Shown here piece after piece: positions 21,011 to 33,858 of a DNA stretch of 64,000 bases. The DNA comes from Yokenella regensburgei ATCC 49455 (GTDB taxonomy: Bacteria; Pseudomonadota; Gammaproteobacteria; Enterobacterales; Enterobacteriaceae). Position 1 is the stretch's first letter. Each line of letters starts with the position of its first letter. Both the position numbers and the translations under genes were made by a program. Below the pieces are notes generated by a model that was not told the DNA's origin, did no database searches, and saw only the letters and a list, made by a program, of their open reading frames with translations. Location: assembly GCF_000735455.1 (NCBI RefSeq), contig NZ_JMPS01000087.1, positions 62,001 to 126,000 of the forward strand, read 5' to 3'.

Positions 21011-22168
21011 TCAGGCGTGAGCCACCGGCGTCGGATGATGCCCGGCTTTGCGCAGCAGCATGAGCAGGTAGATAAATGAGACACCGGCAATCATGACGAA
21101 CAGCAGATTGTCCGAATAGCTCTGCATCAGCATAGCGGTTAAGGATGGGCCAAGCAGGCTACCAATGGTGTAGCTCAGCAGCAGCGCCTGGTTCATCGCC
21201 ACCAGCTGGTGATGCTCCACCTTCTCACAGGCCCAGGCCATTGCTACCGGATACAGCGTGAATCCCGCCGCCCCCAGCACAAACAGTGCCGGCGCCATTG
21301 CCGCGTGGCTCAGCATGGCCAGGCAACCCAGGATCACTACAAATACCTGTACGCGTAGCACCAAAAGACGCCCGTAGCGGTCGGCCAGGCGCCCCACCGG
21401 CCACTGCCCGACAATCCCGGCGCTGACCATCACTGCCATCCAGAAACCAATCCCGGAATCACTGACGCCCTGATGGTTCAGAAACAGCGGCATTAAGCCG
21501 TACAGTGAGCCGAGTACGATCCCGGAAATGATACAACCGTTAACGCCGAGACGCGCCTGACGCAGCTTCAGCATCGGCCAGACGTGGCTCCCTTCGTGCG
21601 TGTCCTGCCCCTCGTGTTTTTGATTCACAATGCGGGTGAACAGCAGCGGCAGAATTGCCGCAAGCGACATTCCCGTGACCCACGGCAGCACGCTCAGCAG
21701 GTCGGTCGGCAGTTTGCTGACCATCAGTTGCCCCAGCACGGTACCGACGTAATAAACCATCATATAGGCCGCCAGCAGACGCCCGCGGTTGCGGGAGGTA
21801 CCGCTGCACATCAGGGCGCTTTCAACCACGACCCAAATCATGGCACAGCCCACGCCAGCCAGGAAACGCCAGGCGACCCAGCTCCAGAAACCCACCATCA
21901 GCCCCAGCCCAACGCAGGCAATGGCAAAGATCACCGAGGCAATATAGTAGCTACGATTAAAGCCAAGCCGTTTTATCAGCCCGCCGGTCAGCAGCGTACC
22001 TACCAGGTTACCGGTGAAATAAGCAGAGCCCACCACCCCAACCTGCCAGGTTGGCAGATTATCGTGAGCGAGCCACAGCGGGACAAGGGTATTTAACACC
22101 GCAATTGCCAGCGTAAGCAGGAGCAGGCCACAGAGCAATAAAAGCACTGGCCGGGTATAAGTGGTCAT
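21011..22168 (-). CDS. ycaD: YcaD, major-facilitator transporter
   Basis: A 385-residue, 12-segment major-facilitator protein close to E. coli YcaD (382). Start [16 protein letters not shown] agrees with E. coli; an in-frame ATG 14 codons upstream would add [11 protein letters not shown] without support. The loop after segment 2 is [11 protein letters not shown]. No substrate is known. It lies next to ycaM but with 214 bp and a hairpin between, so the two are probably separate units. E. coli ycaC, normally between ycaD and dmsC, is absent. Confidence 0.9.
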   Translation of the reverse strand: MTTYTRPVLLLLCGLLLLTLAIAVLNTLVPLWLAHDNLPTWQVGVVGSAYFTGNLVGTLLTGGLIKRLGFNRSYYIASVIFAIACVGLGLMVGFWSWVAWRFLAGVGCAMIWVVVESALMCSGTSRNRGRLLAAYMMVYYVGTVLGQLMVSKLPTDLLSVLPWVTGMSLAAILPLLFTRIVNQKHEGQDTHEGSHVWPMLKLRQARLGVNGCIISGIVLGSLYGLMPLFLNHQGVSDSGIGFWMAVMVSAGIVGQWPVGRLADRYGRLLVLRVQVFVVILGCLAMLSHAAMAPALFVLGAAGFTLYPVAMAWACEKVEHHQLVAMNQALLLSYTIGSLLGPSLTAMLMQSYSDNLLFVMIAGVSFIYLLMLLRKAGHHPTPVAHA

Positions 22169-22187
22169 GAATATAAAACCGTGATGT

Positions 22188-22233
22188 TGCGCAGAATTCG
22201 TGCGCATCATGCCACTGCCAAAAACATTGTCAA
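22188..22233 (-). promoter_or_regulatory. Candidate ycaD promoter with dyad at the start point
   Basis: On the minus strand a perfect TTGACA (22228-22233) is followed, after 16 bases, by CATGAT (22206-22211). Predicted start is about 22199. Two TGCGCA elements (22188-22193 and 22201-22206) with a seven-base spacer straddle this start point, as an operator might. No regulator can be named. Confidence 0.55.
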
Positions 22234-22300
22234 TCCACTAAAAATCAGGCCTGACGCGGTTTTGCGGGCAACAATAGAAGTTTTTTATTCAACGAAACGA

Positions 22301-22340
22301 CAAAGGAATTATTCTTTCAATTATTCCTTTGTTTTTATTC
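22301..22340 (+). terminator. Plus-strand terminator-like hairpin in the ycaD-dmsC gap
   Basis: CAAAGGAAT (22301-22309) pairs with ATTCCTTTG (22323-22331) and is followed on the plus strand by TTTTTATTC. Flanking genes both run on the minus strand, where the hairpin is followed by the poorer TCGTTTCG. The transcript it would terminate is unknown. Confidence 0.5.
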
Positions 22341-22403
22341 AATTATTGGGAATTTACGGCGGAAATGTCAGTAGAAATATTTCATGGATCAATAGCACTT
22401 TTT

Positions 22404-22438
22404 ATCGCGCCAGAGCAGAAACCCTGGCGCGATTTTTG
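22404..22438 (+). terminator. Second plus-strand-oriented hairpin next to the dmsC stop
   Basis: ATCGCGCCAG (22404-22413) pairs with CTGGCGCGAT (22424-22433). The plus-strand exit is TTTTGTT; the minus-strand exit, as expected for dmsC, is AAAAAGTG. It begins five bases beyond the dmsC stop and may still protect that 3' end. Confidence 0.55.
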
Positions 22439-23302
22439 TTAGCTGGCGATAGCCATCCCAACGGTCATGTGCAGACCGTAGAAGACGCCACGGCCGATAA
22501 GCTCACCCACCAGCACCAGCACAAAGGCGAGGCTCAGCAGCGGGATCGCGGGCTGGTAGCCCTTGAGCTGCGGAGCCACCCAGCACACCAGCGCGACAAC
22601 GATAGCGACAACACGCCAGGCCATCAACGTGCCGTAGTCCGGTACCAGCGCCGAGGCCTGCTGAATTGAGCTGTGAATGGTCGCCAGTTCAGCTCCCTGC
22701 ATCAGAGACATCATCACGCTAATGACCAGCCCCACCAGGGTGAGCACCGGCAGCAAACGCATTGCCCAACCGCTAACGCCTGCGGCGCGCAGCAGCAGGT
22801 ACCCGAGCAGCGGGCCGCCAATCAGCAGCGTCAGGAAGAAGCCGACCGGCGTCCAGACGCTGTACCAGGTCGGCACGGTATCGATGGTGTTATAGACACG
22901 CACCATCATCCACACGAAAGCCACACCCAGCACCATCGTCAGCACCAGCCAGACGTTACGCAGCGCCACAGAGAGCTTACCGCTGAGCGCCAGCAGCCAG
23001 CCAATCCCCCCAACGGCGAAGAACAGCGCACCGCTGGCGATTTCGTTACTGAGTGAGGAAGCCCCCACGCGGTTCAGCGAGTTGAACGCCCGCAGCGGTG
23101 ACCCAAGGTGCAGCGTAGAAGCGATAAACGCCAGCCCCATCAACACCCACAGCCCGAACATGCTCAGCACCACACGTTTTTGCTGCTGGTTATCAAGACC
23201 ACCTTTCATCAGCGCCAGGGCCAGAACGATAAAGCCGCCCGCCACACACTGCCCAAAGACCGTGAAGATCATCAGCGGCCATTCATGCCATCCACTTCCC
23301 AT
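22439..23302 (-). CDS. dmsC: DmsC, DMSO reductase membrane anchor
   Basis: A 287-residue membrane protein with about eight hydrophobic segments, equal in length to E. coli DmsC. It binds menaquinol and anchors the DmsAB catalytic dimer. The start MGSGWHEWPLMIFTVFGQ is used; the frame is open for 80 codons upstream but that lies inside dmsB. Conserved stretches are LHLGSPLRAFNSLNR and GVFYGLHMTVGMA. It begins one base after the dmsB stop. Confidence 0.97.
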   Translation of the reverse strand: MGSGWHEWPLMIFTVFGQCVAGGFIVLALALMKGGLDNQQQKRVVLSMFGLWVLMGLAFIASTLHLGSPLRAFNSLNRVGASSLSNEIASGALFFAVGGIGWLLALSGKLSVALRNVWLVLTMVLGVAFVWMMVRVYNTIDTVPTWYSVWTPVGFFLTLLIGGPLLGYLLLRAAGVSGWAMRLLPVLTLVGLVISVMMSLMQGAELATIHSSIQQASALVPDYGTLMAWRVVAIVVALVCWVAPQLKGYQPAIPLLSLAFVLVLVGELIGRGVFYGLHMTVGMAIAS

Positions 23303-23303
23303 C

Positions 23304-23921
23304 TCACACCTCCTTCGGGTTTGCCAGGTAACCGGTCGTGTCTCCACACGGACGGCTGTTGGCATTTGGTTTGATAACAATACTCGGCTTTGTGAAGTGC
23401 GCAGACGGCAGCGGCGCAACCGCCGCCAGCTGACCATGTTTCTGGCGCAGCTCTTCAATCGGGCCAAAATCCAGCGCACGCAGTGGGCAGGACTCCACGC
23501 AGATAGGCTTTTTGCCATCCGCGACGCGCTCGTGGCAGCCATCGCACTTGGTCATGTGCCCTTTTGCCGCGTTGTACTGCGGCGCACCGTACGGACACGC
23601 CATATGGCAGTAACGGCAGCCGATGCACACGTCTTCGTTCACAACGACAAAGCCATCTTCACGCTTGTGCATCGCCCCGCTCGGACAGACCTTGGTACAG
23701 GCCGGATCTTCACAGTGGTTACAGGCGATGGACAGGTAGTAGGCAAACACGTTCTGCCGCCATACGCCGTTGTCTTCCTGCCAGTCACCGCCTGCATATT
23801 CATAAATACGACGGAAGCTGACATCCGGGGTTAAGTCTTTGTAATCTTTACAGGCCAGTTCGCAGGTTTTGCAACCGGTGCAACGACTGGAATCAATAAA
23901 AAATCCATACTGGGTTGTCAT
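23304..23921 (-). CDS. dmsB: DmsB, DMSO reductase iron-sulfur subunit
   Basis: A 205-residue electron-transfer subunit that passes electrons from DmsC to DmsA through four [4Fe-4S] clusters. Four cysteine groups are seen: CTGCKTCELAC, CNHCEDPACTKVCP, CIGCRYCHMACP and CDGCHERVADGKKPICVESC. Length matches E. coli. The gene lies ten bp after the dmsA stop. Confidence 0.97.
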   Translation of the reverse strand: MTTQYGFFIDSSRCTGCKTCELACKDYKDLTPDVSFRRIYEYAGGDWQEDNGVWRQNVFAYYLSIACNHCEDPACTKVCPSGAMHKREDGFVVVNEDVCIGCRYCHMACPYGAPQYNAAKGHMTKCDGCHERVADGKKPICVESCPLRALDFGPIEELRQKHGQLAAVAPLPSAHFTKPSIVIKPNANSRPCGDTTGYLANPKEV

Positions 23922-23931
23922 CGGCTACTCC

Positions 23932-26373
23932 TTACACCTTCTCAACCTGAACAAGGTTTGTGTGGGACGGGTTCCCTTTCGCCAGCGGCGACGGGCGCTG
24001 GGTGGTCAGCACGTTAATGCAACCCGCCTGGTCGATGCCCTTCGCATCCGGGTCGAACCATGCCCCCTCGCCCAGGGCAACGACGCCCGGCATCATACGC
24101 GGCGTGACTTTCGCCTCAATGTGAGCCTCACCACGACCGTTGAAAATACGCACACGGTCACCGTTCGCGATACCACGAGCCCGGGCATCCAGCGGGTTGA
24201 TCCACATTTCCTGACGGCAGGCCGCCTTCAGCACGTCGACGTTGCCGTAGGTGGAGTGGCAGCGCGCCTTGTAGTGGAAACCGGTCAGCTGCAGCGGATA
24301 GGTTTTAGTCAGCGGATCGTTGTAGTTCTCAAAGCCCGGGGTATAGATAGGTAACGGATCGATAACGTCCCCTTCCGGCAACTCCCAGGTGTCAGCGATC
24401 TTCGCAAGCTCCGCCGAGTAGATCTCGATTTTGCCCGAAGGTGTGGTTAATGGATTCGCCTGCGGATCCTCGCGGAAGGCTTTGTACGCGACGTGATGCC
24501 CTTGTGGATCACGTTCTTTGTACATGCCCTGCTCGCGGAACTGCTCAAAGCTCGGCAGACCCGGCATCGCTTTACGAGATTGCTCATACAGGTAGCGCAT
24601 CCACTCTTCCTGAGTACGACCTTCCGTGAACTTCTGCTCGACGCCCATCCGTTTGGCGAGCTCGCTGGTCATGTCATAGATGTTTTTGCACTCAAAGCGC
24701 GGCTTGATCGCCTGATCGGCGAAGATCACGTAAGACATGTTGCCGCAGGAGGCATCCAGCGCGAAATCCATCTGCTCAGAGGCGGTGCAGTCCGGCAGAA
24801 TAATATCGGCATATTTCGCCGACGAGGTCATGTGGCAGTCGATCACCACAATCAGCTCGCACTTCTTATCATCCTGCAGGATGTTATGGGTACGGTTGAT
24901 GTCGGAATGCTGGTTAATGATGCAGTTTCCGGCATAGTTCCAGATCATTTTGATCGGCACATCAAGCTTGTCTTTACCGCGCACCCCATCACGCAGCGCG
25001 GTCATTTCCGGTCCGCGCTCAATGGCATCGGTCCACAGGAACATTGAAATGCTGGTCTGTACCGGGTTATCAAACGTTGGCATACGCTCGAATGCGACAT
25101 CGTATGAGCCTTCGCGGGCGCCGGTGTTACCGCCATGAATACCGACGTTGCCGGTAAGAATGGACAGCATTGAAATCGCGCGGGTGGCAATTTCGCCATT
25201 TGCATGGCGCTGCGGGCCCCAGCCCTGGCTGATATAGGCCGGTTTAGCGGTGGCGATTTCACGAGCCAGTTGCACAATGCGTTCAACTGGAATACCGGTA
25301 ATCGTGGATGCCCACTCCGGCGTTTTTGCTACTCCGTCATTGCCCTGGCCCAGGATATACGCCTTATAGTGGCCGTTGGCAGGCGCGCTGGCAGGCAGCG
25401 TTTTCTCGTCGTAACCGACGCAGTATTTATCAAGGAACGGCTGGTCGACGAGATTCTCGGTAATCATCACCCAAGCCAGCGCCGAGACCAGCGCCGCATC
25501 CGTTCCCGGACGAATTGGGATCCACTCATCTTCACGCCCGGCACCGGTATCGGTGTAGCGTGGATCGACGATTATCATTCGCGCATTGGATTTTTGTCGC
25601 GCCTGTTCAACGTAATAGGTCACCCCGCCGCCGCTCATTCGCGTTTCGCCCGGGTTATTACCAAACAGGACGACCAGCTGGCTGTTTTCGATATCCGACG
25701 GGCTGTTGCCATCGGCCCAGCCGCCGTAGGTATAGTTGAGCCCTGCGGCAATCTGTGCTGACGAGTAGTCGCCGTAGTGGTTCAGGTAACCGCCACAGCA
25801 GTTCATCAGGCGTGCAATCAACGTTTTTCCCGGTGGCCATGAGCGGGTCATCGTGCCACCCAGCGTACCGGTACCATAGTTGAGATAAATAGATTCGTTA
25901 CCGTACTCTTTAATCAAACGCTGCATGTTGTTGGCGATGGTATCAAACGCCTCTTCCCAGCTGATGCGCTCGAACTTCCCTTCCCCGCGATTGCCTACGC
26001 GTTTCATCGGGTATTTCAGACGGTCCGGATTATAGACACGGCGACGCATGGAGCGACCACGCAAACAGGCGCGCACCTGGTGCAGGCCTTCATAGTTGTC
26101 ATCACCGGTATTGTCGGTTTCTACATATTTGATTTCGCCATCAACTACGTGCATACGTAGCGGGCAGCGGCTACCACAGTTGACGGTACAAGCGCTCCAG
26201 ACCAGCTTTGCGGCTGGGGTGGGAGCGATGGCCTCAGCGGCGTTCGCAATACGCGTAAACGGTAACGTCAACGCGCTGCTGGCGACCGCCAGTCCACCTA
26301 TCGCTGTGGTTTTCACCAGACCACGACGGCTTACCTCGGCAGCCAGTAAAGCATCAGGAATAGTCGTTTTCAT
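23932..26373 (-). CDS. dmsA: DmsA, DMSO reductase molybdenum subunit
   Basis: An 813-residue catalytic subunit with bis-molybdopterin guanine dinucleotide that reduces DMSO and related oxides in anaerobic respiration. The twin-arginine signal SRRGLVKTTAIGG is at residues 15-27, followed by a hydrophobic stretch. The FS0 cluster is coordinated by CX3CX3C (Cys62, 66, 70, in CTVNCGSRC) and Cys103. A serine in TMTRSW, near residue 178, is the likely Mo ligand, judged by position. The ATG start follows GAAGTGAG; a GTG two codons upstream is the alternative. First gene of dmsABC, with an FNR-type site upstream. Confidence 0.97.
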   Translation of the reverse strand: MKTTIPDALLAAEVSRRGLVKTTAIGGLAVASSALTLPFTRIANAAEAIAPTPAAKLVWSACTVNCGSRCPLRMHVVDGEIKYVETDNTGDDNYEGLHQVRACLRGRSMRRRVYNPDRLKYPMKRVGNRGEGKFERISWEEAFDTIANNMQRLIKEYGNESIYLNYGTGTLGGTMTRSWPPGKTLIARLMNCCGGYLNHYGDYSSAQIAAGLNYTYGGWADGNSPSDIENSQLVVLFGNNPGETRMSGGGVTYYVEQARQKSNARMIIVDPRYTDTGAGREDEWIPIRPGTDAALVSALAWVMITENLVDQPFLDKYCVGYDEKTLPASAPANGHYKAYILGQGNDGVAKTPEWASTITGIPVERIVQLAREIATAKPAYISQGWGPQRHANGEIATRAISMLSILTGNVGIHGGNTGAREGSYDVAFERMPTFDNPVQTSISMFLWTDAIERGPEMTALRDGVRGKDKLDVPIKMIWNYAGNCIINQHSDINRTHNILQDDKKCELIVVIDCHMTSSAKYADIILPDCTASEQMDFALDASCGNMSYVIFADQAIKPRFECKNIYDMTSELAKRMGVEQKFTEGRTQEEWMRYLYEQSRKAMPGLPSFEQFREQGMYKERDPQGHHVAYKAFREDPQANPLTTPSGKIEIYSAELAKIADTWELPEGDVIDPLPIYTPGFENYNDPLTKTYPLQLTGFHYKARCHSTYGNVDVLKAACRQEMWINPLDARARGIANGDRVRIFNGRGEAHIEAKVTPRMMPGVVALGEGAWFDPDAKGIDQAGCINVLTTQRPSPLAKGNPSHTNLVQVEKV

Positions 26374-26507
26374 AGACACTCACTTCGGTTGCTCACATGA
26401 CAAAAAACACCGCTATATAGTTATGTATATAACGAATTTATATTTTATTAGTTTTTTATGCTACTAGTGACTCGAAGGGAGTATCCCTGCTTTACTCAAG
26501 GGGATTA

Positions 26508-26521
26508 TTGTTCGGTATCAA
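26508..26521 (-). promoter_or_regulatory. FNR site of the dmsABC promoter
   Basis: On the minus strand TTGATACCGAACAA matches TTGAT-N4-ATCAA at nine of ten positions. Its centre lies 141 bp upstream of the dmsA start; class II activation at -41.5 would place transcription start near 26473 and give a 100-base leader. The same sequence controls dmsA in E. coli, where FNR activates and NarL represses. Confidence 0.85.
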
Positions 26522-26530
26522 GATGAGAAT

Positions 26531-26557
26531 AAAAAAAGCGCCCTCAGGCGCTTTTTT
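26531..26557 (-). terminator. Terminator after serS
   Basis: AGCGCC and GGCGCT arms (26537-26542 with 26547-26552) around CTCA, with A-T extensions, give an uninterrupted U-tract on the minus strand. It lies 20 bp after serS and ten bp before the dmsA FNR site, insulating dmsA from serS transcription. Confidence 0.93.
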
Positions 26558-26576
26558 GAACCGGATTCGGTTAAAT

Positions 26577-29301
<2,725 letters not shown>

Positions 29302-29309
29302 GAACGCCT

Positions 29310-29921
29310 CTACTTACGTTGATCGTCTACCGTTACGCCCTTCGGCGGGGTAAAGGTAAATTTGGACGCATCGACCGCGCCATTCTGCTGGGACTTCAGC
29401 TGGTAGCGGCTTTGTTGATCGTCCTGCTCAATTGCGCTGAACTGATGGATGGTGCCATCACGGCCCACGTTGATGGTGAACTGCTTCAGGTTGCCGTTGC
29501 TGCCTTTCGGCGTCAGCATGAAGTCATCACCATTTTGTTTGATATTGTACTGCTGCCAGTCGCTGGACTGGTTACGGGCAATCAGCATAAACGGGGTATT
29601 ACCGGTGGCGTCTTTCAGCCAGGTTGCCGTTGCCTGCTCAACAAACGGGTTGTAGAACCACAGGGTTTTCCCGTCAGAAACCAGAATGCTTTCATCCGGC
29701 TGGGTCATGTGCCAGTTAAACAGATTTGGGCGTTTTACCCATAAATCACCCTGACCTTCCTGTACCGCGTTACCGCTGCCGTCGGTCACTTTCTGCGTGA
29801 AGCTCGCATGGAAGCTGCTGACTTTGTCCAGACGGCTTTTCAGGTCGCTTGCGGCATCAGCCCACACGCTGCTGGTCACGAAGCTTGCAAGTAATGCACA
29901 GGTGATGGCAACTTTTTTCAT
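29310..29921 (-). CDS. lolA: LolA, periplasmic lipoprotein carrier
   Basis: A 203-residue secreted chaperone that carries lipoproteins from LolCDE to LolB. The signal peptide covers residues 1-21, ending in SSVWA before [10 protein letters not shown]. The mature start [20 protein letters not shown] and the C-terminal [17 protein letters not shown] are those of the family. Length equals E. coli LolA. It precedes rarA by eight bp and follows ftsK by 118 bp. Confidence 0.97.
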   Translation of the reverse strand: MKKVAITCALLASFVTSSVWADAASDLKSRLDKVSSFHASFTQKVTDGSGNAVQEGQGDLWVKRPNLFNWHMTQPDESILVSDGKTLWFYNPFVEQATATWLKDATGNTPFMLIARNQSSDWQQYNIKQNGDDFMLTPKGSNGNLKQFTINVGRDGTIHQFSAIEQDDQQSRYQLKSQQNGAVDASKFTFTPPKGVTVDDQRK

Positions 29922-29961
29922 CTTGGTTCCTTAAATGCGTCACTCCCGACGCGGGTATCTT

Positions 29962-29997
29962 TGTCCCTACTTTAGGCGCGTTGCCGAAAGTGGGACA
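29962..29997. other. Imperfect hairpin in ftsK-lolA gap
   Basis: TGTCCC and ACTTT (29962-29973) pair with AAAGT and GGGACA (29987-29997), with one bulged T. It could mark the ftsK mRNA end or fold in the lolA leader. There is no strong U-tract. Confidence 0.4.
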
Positions 29998-30039
29998 CAA
30001 GAAAGCGCTGAATTTTTACTTATTTACCCAACTTTGCAA

Positions 30040-33000
30040 TCATTCAAACGGTGGCGGTGCCAGCACTTCGCGGTTGCCGTTATGGCCCTGCTCGCTGACG
30101 ATCCCCTGCGCTTCCATTTGTTCGATTATACGGGCTGCACGGTTATAGCCGATGCGGAACTGACGCTGCACGCCGGAAATTGACGCTTTGCGTTTTTCCG
30201 TGACAAAGTTGACCGCCTGATCGAACAGCGGATCGAGATCTTCACCGGCATCGAATCCGCCGCTGCCGCCTTCGCTTTCGCTATCGGAAGTGATGCCTTC
30301 GACGTACTGCGGACGACCACGAGCCTTCCAGTCCTGTACGACCGCATGTACTTCCTGGTCACGAACGAACGCCCCGTGGACACGTACCGGTGAGGTTGAG
30401 TTCGGGCCGGAATAGAGCATATCACCCATACCCAGCAGCGATTCTGCGCCGCCCTGATCGAGGATCGTGCGCGAGTCAATTTTACTCGATACGGTGAACG
30501 CGATACGGGTTGGGATGTTAGCTTTAATCAGGCCGGTAATAACATCTACCGACGGACGCTGAGTCGCCAGCACCAGGTGGATCCCCGCGGCACGCGCTTT
30601 CTGCGCCAGGCGGGCGATAAGCTCTTCCACCTTCTTACCCACCGTCATCATCAGGTCAGCGAATTCGTCGACCAGCACCACGATGTAAGGCAGTTTTTCC
30701 AGTACCGGATGGCTCGCATCCATGCTGTCGCCCGGTTTCCAGTACGGATCCGGAATCGGACGGCCCATGCGCGCCGCCTCAGCGATTTTCTCGTTGTAGC
30801 CGGCCAGATTACGCACGCCCAGCGCCGACATCAGCTTATAGCGACGTTCCATTTCGTTGACGCTCCAGCGCAGGGCATTGGCAGCGTCTTTCATGTCGGT
30901 CACAACTTCGGTCAACAGATGCGGGATCCCTTCGTACACCGAGAGTTCCAGCATTTTCGGGTCGATCATGATGAAGCGCACGTCTTCCGGTTGCGCTTTA
31001 TACAGCATGCTGAGGATCATGGCGTTCACCCCCACTGACTTACCGGAACCGGTCGTACCGGCCACCAGCAGGTGAGGCATTTTAGCGAGATCGGCCACCA
31101 CCGGATCGCCGGCAATGTCTTTCCCCAGCACCACGCTCAGCGGCGACGGATTGTCGCGGAACTTCGCGCAGTCGAGCACTTCACGCAGGTATACGGTCTG
31201 ACGTTTTTTGTTCGGCAGTTCCAGACCTACGTAAGGTTTACCCGGAATCACTTCCACGACACGTACGGCGACGGTAGATAACGAACGGGCCAGATCGCGC
31301 GACAGGTTAGAGATACGCGCAGCTTTAACGCCGGGAGCCAGATTCAGTTCGAAGCGGGTGATGACCGGTCCTGGCGAGTAGTTCACCACGTCCGCTTTAA
31401 TGCGGAAGTCTGCCAGGCGCGCTTCCACCAGGCGAGCCATCTGCTCGAGAGCGAAAGTATCGACCGGCTCGATTTCCGTCGGCGGTGGCGTCAGCAGATC
31501 CAGCGACGGCAGCGGCGTGGTCGGGCGCTGCAGTGGTCGGCTGTCGCCGTTACGCATCAGCAACGGGTGAATTAAACTCTCCTGCGGTGCAGGTGCTACC
31601 GGCTGCGGGGCCTGCGGCTGTTGAGCATAAGGCTGATGAGCGGGCGGCTGCTGAGTCTGCGGCTGCTGCCACTGTTGAGCCGGTGCCGGGTTTTGCGGCG
31701 GCTCAGGCATCACGCCAGGCGTAAACAGCGGCTCGGCAGGCGTATCGTCAACCAGCGCTTTCATCGGCGAGAATTCGAAATCATCCAGCGAGAACGGATT
31801 CGCCCCCGTCGGCTGTTCACCGCCGTAGCGTGCCTGCTGGGTGGCCGCAAACTGACGCGCCAGCTCGGCTTCCGCCTCTGCTTCCTCATCCCAGACTTCC
31901 GCTTCCGGCTCTACAGCGTGATAGCGCTGATGTTGCGATGCTGCAAACTGGCGAGCCAGTTCATCCTGCTGCTGCGCATCGGCCTCATCTTCGTTCATCT
32001 CAGCATCAGAGTAGTGCTGATTCTCACGGGCTTTCTCTTCCGCCATTCGCTGGGAAGGCAGTTTAATGCCGAAAGAAGCCAGCTCACGGCGTGTTGGAAC
32101 GCGAACACGGTTCGGACGCGGTAGCTGCGGACCAATCCCCTCTTTCACCTGCGGACGCGGCGCGTCACCGGCAAGGCTGAATACCGGAGACGCGGCAGCG
32201 GCGGTTGCAGCCGCCGCAGCGGCAACGTTTTTCATCCCTGCTGCATTCGGGGTGATGGCCGGTGTGGGATCAATAACCGGAGTCGGCGGCACGGCGGCAG
32301 CAGGTTCAGGAATAGGTTGATACCACGCAGCCAGCTGTTCACGCTCACGCGCACGCTTCTCTTCCACTTCTTCAAAGTAGTAAAGCGGCGGACGCTGGGC
32401 TTTAATTTCTTCTTCAGGCTCAACAACCGGCGGTGCGACCTCAGGCTCAGGCTGCGACCAGGCTTGCGGAGCATATTCTGGCTCAGGTTCGGGTTGCCAG
32501 GTTTGCTGCACGGGCGTTTCAGGCTGCCAGGTTTCGGGCTGAGCGGGAACGCTCGCCTGCGGTGGCCAGTGATCGGGTGCCGGAGCAATAGTGGGTTCTG
32601 GCATCTGCGGCGCAGGAACCTGCTGCCACTCTACGGCCGGAGCTACAGGCTCGACAGACGCAGGGATAGGCTCAGCACCTGGCACATACGGTGTTTGTAC
32701 GGCAGGCGCTGCCGGAGCCGCCCACGTCTGCGCAGCCGTAGTCGCGGCAGCGGCGGCGGTTAACGGCTCAGTCACTGAGTGACCGTTCAGCAGCGGATCG
32801 TATTCGTCATAGTCCATCGGTCGCGCGGCGCTGTTGCCAGAGAACAGCACATCGTCGGCCTCTGCGGCAACGCCACGAGCGCTATAGTGAATGTCCTCCT
32901 CCGGATCGTCCATGCGTTTTCCGGAGAACAGCGCGGCATCAGTTTTACGCCCCATCGGGTTAGAAAACTTCTCAGCAATGCGCTTACGGCGCGCCAGCGC

Positions 33001-33723
33001 ACCTTTTAAAATTCGGGCACGGCGAGATTCGCGATGCTCCTGGTGCGAAGCCTCGTCGTCATACTCATCTTCTTCGTAGTCGTCTTCCACCCAGGTGTCA
33101 TCGCGACGGGTACGGTTGCTGGCGAAGGTCAGGATATTGAGGATCCAGCTGCCAATTTTCTCGGCAATGCTCACCCACGACCAGCCGGTAAACAGCGTAA
33201 GACCGGCAGCCCAGATGCACAGCAGAGTAATAGTGCCGCCGCTGCTGTGCAGCATCGGCTGCAGCGCGGTGCTGAGCAGGCTGCCCACAACGCCGCCAGA
33301 AGCAAAATACCAGATATCATCGGCGTTAATAGCCGCCAGACCACAGGAGGTGAGGATCAGCGCCAGTACGCCAATCAGGCGCAGCGACACCGCAAAGTAG
33401 TCGATGTAATCTTCGCTCGCACGGTGTTTCCAGGCAAACCAGCAGCCGCCGACGATGATCACCGGAATGGTGTAAGCCATCACACCAAAGATAAAGAACA
33501 GCGTATCCGCAAGCCATGCGCCGGGAATGCCGCCGAGGTTGTGAATAGGCTCATGCCAGGCGGTCTGAGACCAACTGGGATCGGAGGGATTAAAACTGAG
33601 TAGTGCCGCCATCAGCCAGATGGCAAAAAGAGCACAAAGGAGGAGCAACGCCTCCAGTAAACGGCGCCCGCTGCTTAACTTTGTCAATCTGACGTCTTTG
33701 TCTTCAGTGTATTCCTGGCTCAA
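30040..33723 (-). CDS. ftsK: FtsK, septal DNA translocase
   Basis: A 1227-residue protein coupling cell division to chromosome segregation. The N-terminal 200 residues hold four or five membrane helices that sit in the divisome. A long proline-, glutamine-, alanine- and glutamate-rich linker (about 210-720) follows. The RecA-like motor shows Walker A GTTGSGKS at 889-896 and Walker [10 protein letters not shown] near 1015-1023. The winged-helix gamma domain (about 1158-1227) reads KOPS and activates XerCD at dif. The E. coli protein is 1329 residues; the shortening lies in the linker, which varies among species. It lies between lrp and lolA on one strand. Confidence 0.96.
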   Translation of the reverse strand: MSQEYTEDKDVRLTKLSSGRRLLEALLLLCALFAIWLMAALLSFNPSDPSWSQTAWHEPIHNLGGIPGAWLADTLFFIFGVMAYTIPVIIVGGCWFAWKHRASEDYIDYFAVSLRLIGVLALILTSCGLAAINADDIWYFASGGVVGSLLSTALQPMLHSSGGTITLLCIWAAGLTLFTGWSWVSIAEKIGSWILNILTFASNRTRRDDTWVEDDYEEDEYDDEASHQEHRESRRARILKGALARRKRIAEKFSNPMGRKTDAALFSGKRMDDPEEDIHYSARGVAAEADDVLFSGNSAARPMDYDEYDPLLNGHSVTEPLTAAAAATTAAQTWAAPAAPAVQTPYVPGAEPIPASVEPVAPAVEWQQVPAPQMPEPTIAPAPDHWPPQASVPAQPETWQPETPVQQTWQPEPEPEYAPQAWSQPEPEVAPPVVEPEEEIKAQRPPLYYFEEVEEKRAREREQLAAWYQPIPEPAAAVPPTPVIDPTPAITPNAAGMKNVAAAAAATAAAASPVFSLAGDAPRPQVKEGIGPQLPRPNRVRVPTRRELASFGIKLPSQRMAEEKARENQHYSDAEMNEDEADAQQQDELARQFAASQHQRYHAVEPEAEVWDEEAEAEAELARQFAATQQARYGGEQPTGANPFSLDDFEFSPMKALVDDTPAEPLFTPGVMPEPPQNPAPAQQWQQPQTQQPPAHQPYAQQPQAPQPVAPAPQESLIHPLLMRNGDSRPLQRPTTPLPSLDLLTPPPTEIEPVDTFALEQMARLVEARLADFRIKADVVNYSPGPVITRFELNLAPGVKAARISNLSRDLARSLSTVAVRVVEVIPGKPYVGLELPNKKRQTVYLREVLDCAKFRDNPSPLSVVLGKDIAGDPVVADLAKMPHLLVAGTTGSGKSVGVNAMILSMLYKAQPEDVRFIMIDPKMLELSVYEGIPHLLTEVVTDMKDAANALRWSVNEMERRYKLMSALGVRNLAGYNEKIAEAARMGRPIPDPYWKPGDSMDASHPVLEKLPYIVVLVDEFADLMMTVGKKVEELIARLAQKARAAGIHLVLATQRPSVDVITGLIKANIPTRIAFTVSSKIDSRTILDQGGAESLLGMGDMLYSGPNSTSPVRVHGAFVRDQEVHAVVQDWKARGRPQYVEGITSDSESEGGSGGFDAGEDLDPLFDQAVNFVTEKRKASISGVQRQFRIGYNRAARIIEQMEAQGIVSEQGHNGNREVLAPPPFE

Positions 33724-33772
33724 GAAAGGCTCTCCAGGTATTAGGCGTATCCTGCCTAAATGCTAAAACGGA

Positions 33773-33802
33773 CAACAGCGCCGGGGATCCCCGGCACTGT
33801 TG
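33773..33802 (-). terminator. Hairpin terminator after lrp
   Basis: The perfect palindrome GCCGGGGATCCCCGGC (33780-33795) is extended beyond one mismatch by CAACAG (33773-33778) and CTGTTG (33797-33802). The minus-strand exit is TCCGTTTTAG. It lies 57 bp after the lrp stop. Confidence 0.75.
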
Positions 33803-33858
33803 CTGTATGGATTAACAGGAGTGTAATCAAACTATGTCGATTTTGCACCTGTTCCGTG

